NCBI RefSeq assembly: GCF_001598455.1
Contig: NZ_BCYZ01000002.1
Location: forward strand, 124,001 to 188,000
Origin: Sphingomonas pruni NBRC 15498
GTDB taxonomy: Bacteria; Pseudomonadota; Alphaproteobacteria; Sphingomonadales; Sphingomonadaceae
DNA length: 64,000 nucleotides
Reading direction: 5' to 3'
Of the stretch, positions 17,408 to 26,506 are shown in pieces. The stretch's first letter is position 1. Every line of letters begins with the position of its first letter. The notes under the pieces are model-generated. The model searched no databases, was not told the DNA's origin, and saw only the letters and a list, made by a program, of their open reading frames with translations. A program made the position numbers and the translations under genes.

Positions 17408-18121
17408 ATGGCCACGATCGACCCCTTTCGGATTCGCGCCGACGCGAGATGGATCGCGCAATATGCGGCGCTGGTGTACACCATTGCAGCGAGCGGCCTC
17501 ATCCTCTCGGGTTTCTCGGCGGCTCTGCTCTATTCCAGCCCGAGCCTGTACGGATCGCTTTTCCGCCAAACCGCACCGACGGTCCTGGGCTGGGCGGCGA
17601 TGGCATTGCCGCCGGCGATCGTCCTTGCCTTTGATCGTCGTGTCGCGGACTTGGGCGGCGTCATCGCCTGGATGCTCTTCCTGACCTTCTCCGCTGCGAC
17701 CGGTATGGCGGTAGCCGTGGCCCTCGCCTTTCTTACCGCTATTTCCAGTGTCGACATCGCCTTTTTCGCCTGCGCATTCAGCTATCTTTGCATCGCACTG
17801 ATCGGATGGCGCGCGCGCTGCGATCTGCCCGCGACGGCTAAATTCGTGCTGGCATCCATAGCGGGGCTGAGCGCGGCGATACTTGCCAACCTGCTCCTGC
17901 GCTCGGGGGTTTTCGACCTCATCTTCGCCATGACGGACGTCCTGGTGTTCGCCGCCCTTGCGGCAGCCGATACGGATCGCGTCAGGACGCTATTCAAGCA
18001 GAGCGAGGGACCTCCCGCCACGCGCGCGATCACCGGCGCGCTGACGCTCTATTTCGATCTGATCAACTTGCCGTTTTCAGTCGTCGGAGCCGGCCGGGAG
18101 CGCCGGCAGACGCGTCCCTGA
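17408..18121 (+). CDS. Bax inhibitor-1 / YccA family membrane protein
   Basis: This 237-residue protein has about seven hydrophobic segments and the C-terminal family mark LTLYFDLINLPF. BI-1 proteins are inner-membrane proteins connected with ion leak and quality control in bacteria; the exact role is unsettled. The start is well set by AGGAGG about 8 nt before ATG. It is preceded by the glycosyltransferase gene after 99 bp. The last 45 nt overlap the 3' end of the convergent P-type ATPase gene. Confidence 0.85.
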   Translation: MATIDPFRIRADARWIAQYAALVYTIAASGLILSGFSAALLYSSPSLYGSLFRQTAPTVLGWAAMALPPAIVLAFDRRVADLGGVIAWMLFLTFSAATGMAVAVALAFLTAISSVDIAFFACAFSYLCIALIGWRARCDLPATAKFVLASIAGLSAAILANLLLRSGVFDLIFAMTDVLVFAALAAADTDRVRTLFKQSEGPPATRAITGALTLYFDLINLPFSVVGAGRERRQTRP

Positions 18122-20668
18122 AGAAGGGACCGCGGAATCGTTTGCGGGGCTTCCCCCGATCCTCTTGACCAGTTCGAACGCCAATAACAGCGTCGCTCCG
18201 CCGGCCGCGATTATCGCAAGGTCGGGCCAACCCAGCGTCGCGAAGCCAAGCGCGTGCGCGATCGATGGCACTTCCAGGACCAAGCCACTGCCGGCGACGA
18301 TGGCCGCAAGTACATAGCGGAACGTGATATTATGGCGGAAGAGCGCGTGGCCGAGCGACATGCTGTAGGAGCGGTGCGCCAGCACCAGCGCCAGGACGGC
18401 GGCAACCAGCGAAAAGAAGACCAGCGTACGAAGTTTCGCTTCGGGCATCTGCAATGCGAATCCGAGAACCACGACCCCCGCCAGAAGGCCAAAGGCCAGT
18501 CCTCCTTCGATGACGGCCCGAACCACCACCGGGGCGGCGAACAGTCGCTCGCCGGGCGCACGCGGCGGCCTGTCCATGATAAGCCGTTCGTCGCGCTCAG
18601 CCTCGAACACGAGCGCGCAGACCGGATCGATGATCATCTCGAGCAACGCGATCTGGATCGGCCCGAGCAGGATCGGCAGACCGGACAGCGGAGGCAGAAG
18701 CGCGAGGCCGGCGATAGGCACATGGACCGCAAAGATGAAACCGACCGCCTTGCGGATATTGTCATAGATGCGGCGGCCAAGCCGGATTGCGAGAACGATC
18801 GCGCCGAAATCGTCATCGACTAGGACCAAAGATGCGGCCTCCCGCGCCACATCGGTGCCACGCCGGCCCATCGCGACGCCGATATCGGCCGCCTTCAGGG
18901 CGGGCGCGTCGTTCACGCCGTCACCCGTCATCGCCACGACTTCCCCCGCAGCCTTCAGCGCGGTGACGATGCGCAACTTCTGCTCGGGCAAGGTCCGGGC
19001 GAAGATGCTCACCATGCGAACGCGATCCGCCAGTTGCGCATCGGAGAGCGCGGCGACCAGGTCCCCGGTCATCGTCTCGCCCTCGCCCAACCCGATCTCG
19101 GCGGCGATCGCTTCCGCCGTGCTGGCATAATCGCCGGTGATCATCACCACGCGGATGCCCGCGGCGCGACACTGCGCGACCGCTTCCACAACGCCGGGCC
19201 GGACCGGATCGGACAGGCCGATCAGACCGGAAAGCGTGAAGCCATGCTCGAGATGCTCGCTGGTCGCCCTGTCCGGCGCCACGGCCGCCGATGCCACGCC
19301 GAGCACGCGCATTCCCCCCGACGCCATCGCCATCGCCGCAGCGTCGAGTTCCTTACGCGCGGCGGGGTCGAGGCGGCACAACCGGGCGATCGCCTCGGGT
19401 GCGCCCTTGGCCGCGGCCATCAACGGTTCGCCGTTACCCGGCTGCCAGACGTTGGACATGGCCAGGAGGTCGGAGCGCAAGCCGTTGGAGTGGACGAGGT
19501 TCCATTCGGGAGAAACAGCTCTTCCCGTTTTTCCAGCTGCCTGGTGAAAGGCCACCTCCATCGGATCGATCGGGATCGGCGCGCTGGCAAGCGCGGCAGC
19601 ATTTAACAACGCCGCATGGGCGTCCCCTGGCGCATCTCCAGCCATCGTGACGTCGCCCGCCGGCATCCAAAAGGCCGCCACCGCCATGCGATTTTGCGTC
19701 AAAGTTCCCGTCTTGTCGGTGCACAGGACGGTCGCCGCGCCCAGCGTATCGATCGCGGCCGTGCGGCGCGTCAGCACGCCCACCCGCGCTATCCGCCATG
19801 CGCCCATCGCCAAAAACACGGTGAGCACTACCGGAAATTCTTCCGGCAACAGCGACATTGCCGTCGCTATCCCGGTGAGCAGGGCATTCATCCATCCCCC
19901 GCGCAGAAATCCGTAGAGCAAAGCGACCAACACCGCGGTGCCGAGGCCGCCGATCGCGCACAGGCGGACGATCCGAGCGGTTTCGAGCTGAAGCCGGGGT
20001 GCCTGGCTCTCAACGGTCGCGAGCAGCTGGCCGATACGGCCGATCTGGCTGGCGCTCCCGGTCGCGGTGACCAGCGCGAGCCCGCGGCCGGCGGTGACGA
20101 TCGATCCGCCGCGCAATTCCCGGTCGGCTTCGGCGCCCGTCGGCCCCGCATCGGAGTCGAGGGCATATTTGTGCACGGGCACCGATTCACCCGTTAGCAG
20201 GGACTCGTCGCATTCGACATTTTCGGCCTCGATCAGCACGGCGTCGGCAGCGACGCGGTCGCCCTGCTCGATGATGAGAAGATCGTCCCTGACCACTTCC
20301 CTGCCGGCAATCCGTATCGGCTGGCCGTCGCGTATCACCACGGCGCGGGGCGCAGCCAATTCGCCGAGCGCGGCCAATGCCTTCTCCGTCCGCACTTCCT
20401 GGACGATCGCGACTGCCACCGAGAACCCGGCGAAGACGATCAGGATGATCGCCTCGCTTCTGTCGCCGAGGAGGAGATAGATACCACCGGCCGCCAGCAG
20501 CATCGCCAACATCGGCTCGCGCACGACCTGCAGCGCAATGCGCCACGCCGCGCGTTGGTTACGGCGGGGAAGTTCGTTGGGACCATCGCGAACGAGCCGC
20601 GCCGTTGCCTCGGCAGCGGTCAGGCCGACGGCCGCTCCCTTGCTGGGGCGCATTTGTCTGTTAAGCAT
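18077..20668 (-). CDS. P-type cation ATPase, calcium-pump-like
   Basis: This 863-residue pump differs clearly from the one at 8152. It has a short N-terminal cation-ATPase domain (GLTAAEATARLVRDGPNELP), LLTGESVPV at the actuator, LLPEEFPVVLTVFLAMG in the ion-binding membrane helix, phospho-Asp318 in DKTGTLT and GDGVNDAPALKAADIG. The PEEFP stretch replaces the PEGLP typical of Ca2+ pumps and marks a separate subgroup whose ion I cannot name. ATG 20668 is preferred; GTG 20680 and ATG 20653 are alternatives. Its 3' end overlaps the convergent BI-1 gene. Confidence 0.87.
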   Translation of the reverse strand: MLNRQMRPSKGAAVGLTAAEATARLVRDGPNELPRRNQRAAWRIALQVVREPMLAMLLAAGGIYLLLGDRSEAIILIVFAGFSVAVAIVQEVRTEKALAALGELAAPRAVVIRDGQPIRIAGREVVRDDLLIIEQGDRVAADAVLIEAENVECDESLLTGESVPVHKYALDSDAGPTGAEADRELRGGSIVTAGRGLALVTATGSASQIGRIGQLLATVESQAPRLQLETARIVRLCAIGGLGTAVLVALLYGFLRGGWMNALLTGIATAMSLLPEEFPVVLTVFLAMGAWRIARVGVLTRRTAAIDTLGAATVLCTDKTGTLTQNRMAVAAFWMPAGDVTMAGDAPGDAHAALLNAAALASAPIPIDPMEVAFHQAAGKTGRAVSPEWNLVHSNGLRSDLLAMSNVWQPGNGEPLMAAAKGAPEAIARLCRLDPAARKELDAAAMAMASGGMRVLGVASAAVAPDRATSEHLEHGFTLSGLIGLSDPVRPGVVEAVAQCRAAGIRVVMITGDYASTAEAIAAEIGLGEGETMTGDLVAALSDAQLADRVRMVSIFARTLPEQKLRIVTALKAAGEVVAMTGDGVNDAPALKAADIGVAMGRRGTDVAREAASLVLVDDDFGAIVLAIRLGRRIYDNIRKAVGFIFAVHVPIAGLALLPPLSGLPILLGPIQIALLEMIIDPVCALVFEAERDERLIMDRPPRAPGERLFAAPVVVRAVIEGGLAFGLLAGVVVLGFALQMPEAKLRTLVFFSLVAAVLALVLAHRSYSMSLGHALFRHNITFRYVLAAIVAGSGLVLEVPSIAHALGFATLGWPDLAIIAAGGATLLLAFELVKRIGGSPANDSAVPSSGTRLPALPAGSDD

Positions 20669-21015
20669 TTCGCCCGACACTATTTTTGCTCCCGTGACGG
20701 CGATGCAACCACGCTGGCGCGGATGCCGACGAACACTGCCAGGATCGAGTCAGCCGGCAGGGGATTGTAGGAAATCCCGTTGGACATGGCACCCGCTTGG
20801 TCGGCAGTGACGGTCTGTGAACGCGACCACGAACGCGCGCAAATCATCGCCCCCATGAATCATCCGTGGAGTTCGCCTGCGCCAGCTGGCGCCGAGGATC
20901 GCCAGCGCGCTCGTCCAGGAAAGATGCGGGCCGGCAAGCCAAACAGCAGCCCTTCTTCATATGCAGCAGGTAGCCGGGAAAGCGGGCCCGGAACCCGGAC
21001 CCGCTTGCTCCGGTG
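20669..21015. other. Intergenic stretch between P-type ATPase and BON genes
   Basis: No gene is supported here. It contains the promoter side of the ATPase gene and a perfect inverted repeat, GGGATT-N6-AATCCC, at 20761-20778. A GC hairpin next to the end of the BON gene is listed separately. Open frames here have no ribosome-binding sites. Confidence 0.6.
20982..21004 (-). terminator. Hairpin after the BON-domain gene
   Basis: GCGGG/CCCGC and CCGG/CCGG pair around the loop AAC with one mismatch, 12 nt after the BON stop. On the minus strand only three T's follow, so it is a weak candidate for an intrinsic terminator. Confidence 0.35.
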
Positions 21016-21669
21016 TCATGCGACGACGATATGATCTTCGACTGCCGTCACCCCCGGCGCGGCCCAGGCGGCGCGTTCGGCAATGCTGCGCTCGTTCCAC
21101 GCCTTGACCTTACCGCCCAGTTTTACCTTGCCGCCGATCGTGGTGACGGTGACCGACGCGGCGTCGAGATCCGCCTGGCGCTTGAACGCGGCCATGATCC
21201 GGTCCTTGACGTCGGCGGCGACCGGCAGCTGCTTGACCTCGATCAGGTTGTTGACGCCAATTACGCCGGTAACGCGACCCGCCGCCTTCCGCGCCTCGTG
21301 CGATTGGTAGTGCCACTCGACCTTGCCGGTCAGCGTGACCCAGCCATGTTCGACCTTTACCTTGATGCCGTCTTCGGGGATCAGCACGTTCCAGGAGAAC
21401 ATGTCGAGGATGCGCTTGGCGATCTCATGGTCCGCCGACTTCGGCTCGGAAGGTAGCCGGACCTTGATCTCCTCGGCGATCGCCCTGACGCCGGCGACGC
21501 GCTTGGCGGCGCGTTCGGCGGCAAGCTTTTCGGGATAGCTCTTGACGAAGCCGTTCAGCGTAACGACGCCGTCGACCACCGATACGCCGATATCGGCGTG
21601 GTCCACGCTGGGTTCCCACGCGAGTTCCGCCATCACATCGTCCTGCAATTGACCATCTGACTTTTTCAT
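21016..21669 (-). CDS. BON-domain protein (three BON repeats, OsmY-like)
   Basis: This 217-residue protein is built of three BON domains (~7-72, ~82-147, ~150-217), each with the V-x-V-x-x-G-x-V-x-L-x-G strand pair (VVDGVVTLNG, VEHGWVTLTG, TIGGKVKLGG). BON domains bind phospholipid surfaces, and OsmY-type proteins are induced by osmotic or stationary stress. There is no signal peptide, so unlike OsmY it probably stays in the cytosol. AGGAA precedes ATG 21669. A weak operator-like site lies upstream (21835-21848). Confidence 0.85.
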   Translation of the reverse strand: MKKSDGQLQDDVMAELAWEPSVDHADIGVSVVDGVVTLNGFVKSYPEKLAAERAAKRVAGVRAIAEEIKVRLPSEPKSADHEIAKRILDMFSWNVLIPEDGIKVKVEHGWVTLTGKVEWHYQSHEARKAAGRVTGVIGVNNLIEVKQLPVAADVKDRIMAAFKRQADLDAASVTVTTIGGKVKLGGKVKAWNERSIAERAAWAAPGVTAVEDHIVVA

Positions 21670-21834
21670 CGCCTGATTTCCTTTGTGTCACACAAGGGGG
21701 GTGCAGGGTTGCACGGACCCGACCTCGATGGGCAATGAGCGCGCCAGGTTGCCTCGCGCGGATCGCCGACCACAAACCACGGTCGCGCAACGCTGCCCAG
21801 TCACCATGACGGCGGGATCACCGGCAAAACATGC

Positions 21835-21848
21835 GTAACTATCCTTAG
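21835..21848. promoter_or_regulatory. Candidate FixJ-type operator, copy 5
   Basis: GTAACTATCCTTAG matches the 14161 site in 10 of 14 positions, keeping GTAA and CCTTA. It lies between the minus-strand BON gene and the plus-strand proline-rich micro-protein gene and could serve either. Confidence 0.28.
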
Positions 21849-21981
21849 GCTGGAGCGGCCAATCCGAGCGTGCTGTCTGGATCGGCCGCGACACATGCCG
21901 GTCGATGGCTTCGTACAAATCCCGATGGCCGGCGCGGCCGCCGGCCACGATAACGAGGGCGCAATCGCCAAGGAGGATATC

Positions 21982-22164
21982 GTGGCTCGCCCACCCGTCG
22001 AACCCGCGCCGGATCGGATCGATCCGCAAGCGCCGCCAGAGGCTCCTGCGCTTCCCGAGGCCGAGCCCGCGCCAACGCCCGGCGGACCCGAGATCGTTTC
22101 GCCCTGGCCGCAAGAAGCGCCGCCGGATCAGCCTCCGCAAGAGGCACCTTCACCGGATGAGTGA
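21982..22164 (+). CDS. Proline-rich micro-protein
   Basis: This 60-residue protein begins with GTG at 21982, behind a strong AGGAGG (21971-21976) with 5-nt spacing; the open frame is longer but the ribosome site decides this start. Composition is extreme: about a third Pro, many Glu/Asp/Ala, in short PxxP-like steps (PPVEPAPDRIDP, PPEAPALPEAEP). No domain, signal or membrane segment is visible and it should be disordered. I associate similar micro-proteins with sphingomonads. Function unknown. Confidence 0.6.
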   Translation: MARPPVEPAPDRIDPQAPPEAPALPEAEPAPTPGGPEIVSPWPQEAPPDQPPQEAPSPDE

Positions 22165-22215
22165 CGCGCAAACGGAGCCGGCGCGCAAAATCCGGCCGGG
22201 ACCATCGCCGAGCGA

Positions 22216-23010
22216 TTAGTGTTTGAGAAAAAGCGGGACCGGACTGTGCCGGATCAGCTCGTCCGTTACCTTCCCGCTCAGCCGCTGCATCCAGCTTGGC
22301 CGGTCGAACGCGCCCATCACGGCATAGTCCGGTCCGCGCGCCGCAATTTCGTCCAACGCAATCCGGGCAGCGCTTCTGCCACCCGCTTTGACATAGGAAA
22401 GAGTTGCTGCGACGCCGCGCGCCGCGAGCAGATCGAGCGCCTGGCACCCGAGCGTAGCGAGCGAGCCGTCGTCAATTTCCAGAAGCGTGACGCGCGATGC
22501 AACCCGAAGCAACGGAACCGCGGCGGCGAGCGCATGCCCCGCCTCCCTCGACCCGTCCCACAAGACCAGGGCATGGCCCCTGGCCTCGAACGAGCGGAGG
22601 TTCGGCGGCACGGTCACCATCGCGAGCCGGTGCTGGATCAACGCTTCTTCGATATCGACCGCACCGCCGATGCCGTCCGCTGTGTCCGTTGGCGGCGCGG
22701 CGACGAGCCAGCCGGTTCCCACCTGCTGCGACACCTCTCGCCAGCCGCCGGGCCGTTCGATCCAGCCCCATCGAATTGCCGAGCGATCGAGCAGATCGGC
22801 AAGCTGCTCCGGTACCGGACTGAACGCCTCTTGTTGTGGCGTTGCGCAAGGTGGCGGTCCCGACCAATCACCGCCTGCCAAGGCGAATTGGCCTTCGACG
22901 ATTACCGTCAAACGTGCGGTCAGAGCCGTGGCGATTTCTATCGCCACTCGAACGCGTCCATTCTGCTCGTCGTCGGAACGGTCGGATACCGGAACGAGAA
23001 TATTCAGCAC
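22216..23010 (-). CDS. Universal stress protein (divergent tandem Usp)
   Basis: This 264-residue protein starts with GTG at 23010 behind AAGGGG. The N-terminal half opens LNILVPVSDRSDDEQNGRVR, and the second Usp fold contains HALVLWDGSREAGHALAAA and ends in GPDYAVMGAFDRPSWMQRLSGKV, a variant of the nucleotide loop. It is the most divergent of the three Usp proteins in the window. It lies next to the GH130 gene, same strand, 108 bp downstream of it. Confidence 0.8.
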   Translation of the reverse strand: MLNILVPVSDRSDDEQNGRVRVAIEIATALTARLTVIVEGQFALAGGDWSGPPPCATPQQEAFSPVPEQLADLLDRSAIRWGWIERPGGWREVSQQVGTGWLVAAPPTDTADGIGGAVDIEEALIQHRLAMVTVPPNLRSFEARGHALVLWDGSREAGHALAAAVPLLRVASRVTLLEIDDGSLATLGCQALDLLAARGVAATLSYVKAGGRSAARIALDEIAARGPDYAVMGAFDRPSWMQRLSGKVTDELIRHSPVPLFLKH

Positions 23011-23118
23011 GGCGCAGCCCCTTGGCAGAGAGACGCAGCTTAATTGGCTTCCAATCGGCCGAAATCCGTATTGTTACGCAAGGCTTGGCAAGGCGGGAGA
23101 TCACTGCATTTGCGCGAC

Positions 23119-24462
23119 TTAGCGAAGCGTAGACAGGACCTCGGCAAGCGGCAGCGCGGTGAAGGCGACTTGCGAGTCCGCGACTCCATAAGGGAGCAGC
23201 AGATTCCGTCCGGCGACCAGCGCGCCGCAGCTATAGAGGACGTTGGGGACGTAACCGTCGCGCTGTTGCGGGCTGGGCCGTAACAGGGGCTCCACCGAGC
23301 GCGCCAACAGCTTGGCCGGGTTCTGCTTGTCGAGCAGACACGCGCCCAGGCAATAGGTCCGGATCGACCCCACGCCATGCGTGATGCACAGCCAGCCTTC
23401 CTCGATCTCGATCGGCGGACCGCATGCGCCGACCTGGACGAATTCCCACGGCCATTGCGGCGTCAGGACGATTTCCCCGCTGCTCCAGCTGGTGAGCGTG
23501 TCGGACTTCAGCAGCCAGATATTCTCGTGATCGTGGCGCCCGAGCATTGCATATTGGCCGTCGATCCGGCGAGGAAACAGCGCCATGCCCTTGGTCGCGC
23601 TGAGCGGTCCCTCGAGCGGGTCGAGATCGAAATCGACGAAATCGGACGTGCGCAGCAATTCCTGCCGCACCGTCTCACCGCTGAAGGCGGTGTAAGTCCC
23701 GATATACAGCACATGGCCGTCATCCTCCACGAACCGGACCAGGCGCAAATCTTCCACACCGTGGCGCTGTTGATAGGTGACGGGAAAAATGACTACTTCG
23801 GAAGGATCGTCGCAGCCGCTGTAGGACAAGTGCACGCTGCCCGCTATTCGGCTGCGGGGGCGCCTGCTGAGCTCGATCGCGGGGGATACCGCCCAGCGGC
23901 TGGGAGGATCCACGCGTATGAGGCCATCCGCGCCGGTCACGCCGGTGCGAAACACGATCGACGAAATATGGCCCTCGCCGATCGCCCGCAACGAGAACAG
24001 CAAGCGCGTCTCACCTGCGGCCAGCCCGCTCTGATCCGGATGCGGCGTGACGCTGGGGTTGAACAGCGCCGCCGCTTCGAAGGAATATTCCTCGGTAAAA
24101 TAGGCGCCGCACAACAGCCGCTGTGACCGACCTATCGATTGGCCGCGAAGATGCGGCCCGGCGATCGCGTCGAAACGGCGCCCCAACAGGATTTCGACGT
24201 CGCGGTGGCGGCTGTTCAGGCTTTGCAGCACATGGTCCAGTTCGCGACCGAGATCGGCCGGTGCCAATGCCAGCACGCGGTCGAGAATGTGATCGATCCT
24301 GTTTTCTTGCGAGTCGGCGGTGCCGTTCTCGGCAGGAAAGAACGGACGCAGCACGACGCGCTGCGGCTCGGGCGAGAACAAGGTGGTGCCGGTGCTCGCT
24401 GCTTCCGCCACGGGCGTTTGTCCCCGCGGCGAGGCGGGCAAAGACAGGTTCGCGGCGTCCAC
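23119..24462 (-). CDS. GH130-family glycosidase / mannoside phosphorylase-like
   Basis: This 447-residue protein appears to have the five-bladed beta-propeller of GH130 enzymes, which phosphorolyse or hydrolyse beta-mannosides. Signs are FNPSVTPHPDQSG near residue 145, HLSYSGCDDPSEV, ATKGMALFPRRIDGQYAMLGRHDHENIW and the blade GACGPPIEIEEGWLCITHGV. The GTG start at 24462 follows GGAAAGGAA. Release of phosphorylated sugar would fit with the PfkB kinase and PEP synthase of the island, but the substrate is not known. Confidence 0.8.
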   Translation of the reverse strand: MDAANLSLPASPRGQTPVAEAASTGTTLFSPEPQRVVLRPFFPAENGTADSQENRIDHILDRVLALAPADLGRELDHVLQSLNSRHRDVEILLGRRFDAIAGPHLRGQSIGRSQRLLCGAYFTEEYSFEAAALFNPSVTPHPDQSGLAAGETRLLFSLRAIGEGHISSIVFRTGVTGADGLIRVDPPSRWAVSPAIELSRRPRSRIAGSVHLSYSGCDDPSEVVIFPVTYQQRHGVEDLRLVRFVEDDGHVLYIGTYTAFSGETVRQELLRTSDFVDFDLDPLEGPLSATKGMALFPRRIDGQYAMLGRHDHENIWLLKSDTLTSWSSGEIVLTPQWPWEFVQVGACGPPIEIEEGWLCITHGVGSIRTYCLGACLLDKQNPAKLLARSVEPLLRPSPQQRDGYVPNVLYSCGALVAGRNLLLPYGVADSQVAFTALPLAEVLSTLR

Positions 24463-24647
24463 GGCGTTCCTTTCCCTTAGGTGGCGTCGCCGTCTTATCG
24501 GTAATGCCGCACCGTGAGCGTATAGGGGATTCTCCCATGCGAAGTCGGCGCCCGCATTGCCGGCATCCGCAAAGCTCCTGATTCTCTGCTTGAGCGCACA
24601 CGTTAGGGTGCCGGTTCTGACCGAGGCTTTTTCGAAGAAGGCGATAA

Positions 24648-25331
24648 ATGATGCCCGACGGTTTCGACACGCTGTTGCAGCACGAGGCGGACTCGGCGAA
24701 CGACGCGCAACTGCTTCGCGACGTCCGCACCGAACTGGAGCATCTGCACGAAAGGGACGCCATCCACGTCACCGTTCAACATGCCGTGGCCGTTCTGACC
24801 GGTGTACTGGCGGACGAGAATACGAAAGAGGCGGCACTGGCGGCCGCCCGACGAGTAGCCGGCGTTCTGGACGTCCAGGACGATCTTCGCGTGGCACCCC
24901 ATAGCAGCGACGCGGACGAGGCAATCCTGCTGCGCGTCCGTGCGATGCTGGCGCTCGACGCTGCGGTCGCGCCCGATCGCCTGATCACCTCGGTCTCGGA
25001 CGGCGACGTCATCATCGGCGGCCACGTCGAATGGCCCGGCCAGGCGAAGGCCGCGCTCGCGGCCGTCCGACGGGTCCGTGGCGTCAAGAACGTGACCAGC
25101 ACTTTACGCGTGGATGGCATGCCCTCGCTCGGCAGCATGCGGGCGCGGCTCATCGTCGCTTTTCGCGACGCCGGCGAAGCGGCCGCGGCGCAAATCGACA
25201 TCGCAGCCGCGGCCCGCGTTATAAGGCTGTTCGGTAAAGCTCGGTCGGACCAGGATCGCGCGCTAGCGGAAGAGGTGTTTCGCAACCTCCAGGGCATCGA
25301 CAGCGTGGAGAATTGCATCGTCGTCGAATGA
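24648..25331 (+). CDS. BON-domain protein (second)
   Basis: This 227-residue protein carries BON-like repeats at ~20-85, ~90-155 and ~160-227, shown by VTVQHAVAVLTGVLADE, SVSDGDVIIGGHVEW and a C-terminal stretch ending VENCIVVE. Repeats one and three are degenerate. ATG codons stand at 24648 and 24651 behind AAGAAGG. No signal peptide is visible. With the protein at 21016 it makes two BON proteins in one stress island. Confidence 0.75.
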   Translation: MMPDGFDTLLQHEADSANDAQLLRDVRTELEHLHERDAIHVTVQHAVAVLTGVLADENTKEAALAAARRVAGVLDVQDDLRVAPHSSDADEAILLRVRAMLALDAAVAPDRLITSVSDGDVIIGGHVEWPGQAKAALAAVRRVRGVKNVTSTLRVDGMPSLGSMRARLIVAFRDAGEAAAAQIDIAAAARVIRLFGKARSDQDRALAEEVFRNLQGIDSVENCIVVE

Positions 25332-25355
25332 TCGGATCAAAAGCCCCGGAAGTTC

Positions 25356-25550
25356 CTAGGGCTGCATCATGGTCGCCATAAACACCCAGAGATCGCGCAG
25401 GACGAAGATCAACAGGGCGATGCCGAGCAGGAACATCACGCAAAAAGCACCCAGCATCAGGAGCGAAACAAGGCGGGCCCGCGGGTCGGTGCGCGGCCAA
25501 CGGCGCAGACGCACCTTGGCCCCGACCTTGGATCCCTGACGCCCAGTCAT
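25356..25550 (-). CDS. Small single-span membrane protein coupled to pfkB
   Basis: This 64-residue protein has a basic N-terminal third (RQGSKVGAKVRLRRWPR) followed by one long hydrophobic helix at ~28-56 (LVSLLMLGAFCVMFLLGIAL onward). The predicted topology is N-in. Its ATG overlaps the stop of the PfkB gene (ATGA), so it is translated with ppsA and pfkB. I do not recognise the family. Confidence 0.65.
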   Translation of the reverse strand: MTGRQGSKVGAKVRLRRWPRTDPRARLVSLLMLGAFCVMFLLGIALLIFVLRDLWVFMATMMQP

Positions 25551-26506
25551 GACGCGGCCAGCGCCGGACTGCGGATGGGGACTGTCCCGGTGGCGAAGAG
25601 CCGGCGAATCTCCGCCGGATCGGCCATCGCCGTTCCGGGCCTCGTCAACGCCGCCGCGCCCGCTGCCGCGCCGAACCGCGCGGCCTCGACGACATCCAGC
25701 CCTTCGAGCAGCCCGCAGATCAATCCGGCGATCATCGAGTCACCGGTGCCGCTTCCCCCCGCCGGCGTCACCTGGAACGCTGCGATCCGGGTGAGGCCCT
25801 GTCGCGTCACGACGAGCGCGCCGCGCTCCGCCAGCGACACCAGCAGCACGTCCGCATTGCCCGAATGATGTACATCGCGAGCCGCCTCATCGATCTCGGC
25901 GTCGTTCGTCAGCCGCCGGCCGACCAGGTCTTCCAATTCCTCGAGATCGGGTTTGATCAACCAGGCACCGACCCACAACGACTGCCGGAGTGCCGCGCCC
26001 GACGTGTCGACGATCAGCCGACAGCCCGCCGCGCGCGCGCAATCGGCGACACGCCCGACAATGTCGAGGGGTACGCCCTCCGGAATGCTGCCGGAAAGCA
26101 CGACATAGCGGGCGCCGGTTGCTTCGGTTGTCAGCGCGTCGAGGCATGCTTGCTGCTCGGCGCTGCTCAGCGGGGTGCCGGGAAGAACGAAGCGATACTG
26201 AACCTGGGCCGCGCGGTCGTTGATACAGAAGCTCTGCCGCGTCGCACCGGATGCCGGCACCGTATGGAAAGAGGTACCACTGGCATCGACGAGTTCGGCC
26301 ACATCCCTGCCGGTCGAGCCGCCGGCGGGAAACACGACCACCGCCTGTTTGCCCAGCGCGTGGAGCAGGCGCGCGACGTTGATCCCACCGCCGCCGGCAT
26401 CGTGGCGGGGAATGTCGCACCGAAGCTTGCGGCCCGGCTCGACACGATCGGTCGCCGTGGTGCTGTCGAGCGCCGGCCCGAGGCAAAGCGTGACGACATC
26501 AGCCAT
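25547..26506 (-). CDS. pfkB: PfkB-family sugar kinase (1-phosphofructokinase-like)
   Basis: This 319-residue ribokinase-fold enzyme probably phosphorylates fructose-6-P, fructose-1-P or tagatose-6-P. It has the GGGGINVARLLHALG substrate loop (39-52) and the C-terminal GGSGTGDSMIAG signature with catalytic Asp256. ATG 26506 overlaps the ppsA stop by 8 nt; a longer open frame exists but lies inside ppsA. Mycobacterial PfkB (Rv2029c) is in the DosR regulon. Co-translation with PEP synthase puts a glycolytic and a gluconeogenic step in one transcript. Confidence 0.85.
   Translation of the reverse strand: MADVVTLCLGPALDSTTATDRVEPGRKLRCDIPRHDAGGGGINVARLLHALGKQAVVVFPAGGSTGRDVAELVDASGTSFHTVPASGATRQSFCINDRAAQVQYRFVLPGTPLSSAEQQACLDALTTEATGARYVVLSGSIPEGVPLDIVGRVADCARAAGCRLIVDTSGAALRQSLWVGAWLIKPDLEELEDLVGRRLTNDAEIDEAARDVHHSGNADVLLVSLAERGALVVTRQGLTRIAAFQVTPAGGSGTGDSMIAGLICGLLEGLDVVEAARFGAAAGAAALTRPGTAMADPAEIRRLFATGTVPIRSPALAAS

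Noticed and set aside
20761..20778. GGGATT-N6-AATCCC as a further FixJ-type site
   Set aside because: A perfect repeat, but its arms and spacing differ from the GTA-N8-TAC group; kept only as a note on the intergenic stretch.
24460..24480. TTTCCCTTAGG before the GH130 gene as another operator copy
   Set aside because: It is the complement of the ribosome-binding region of that gene and lacks the left arm.
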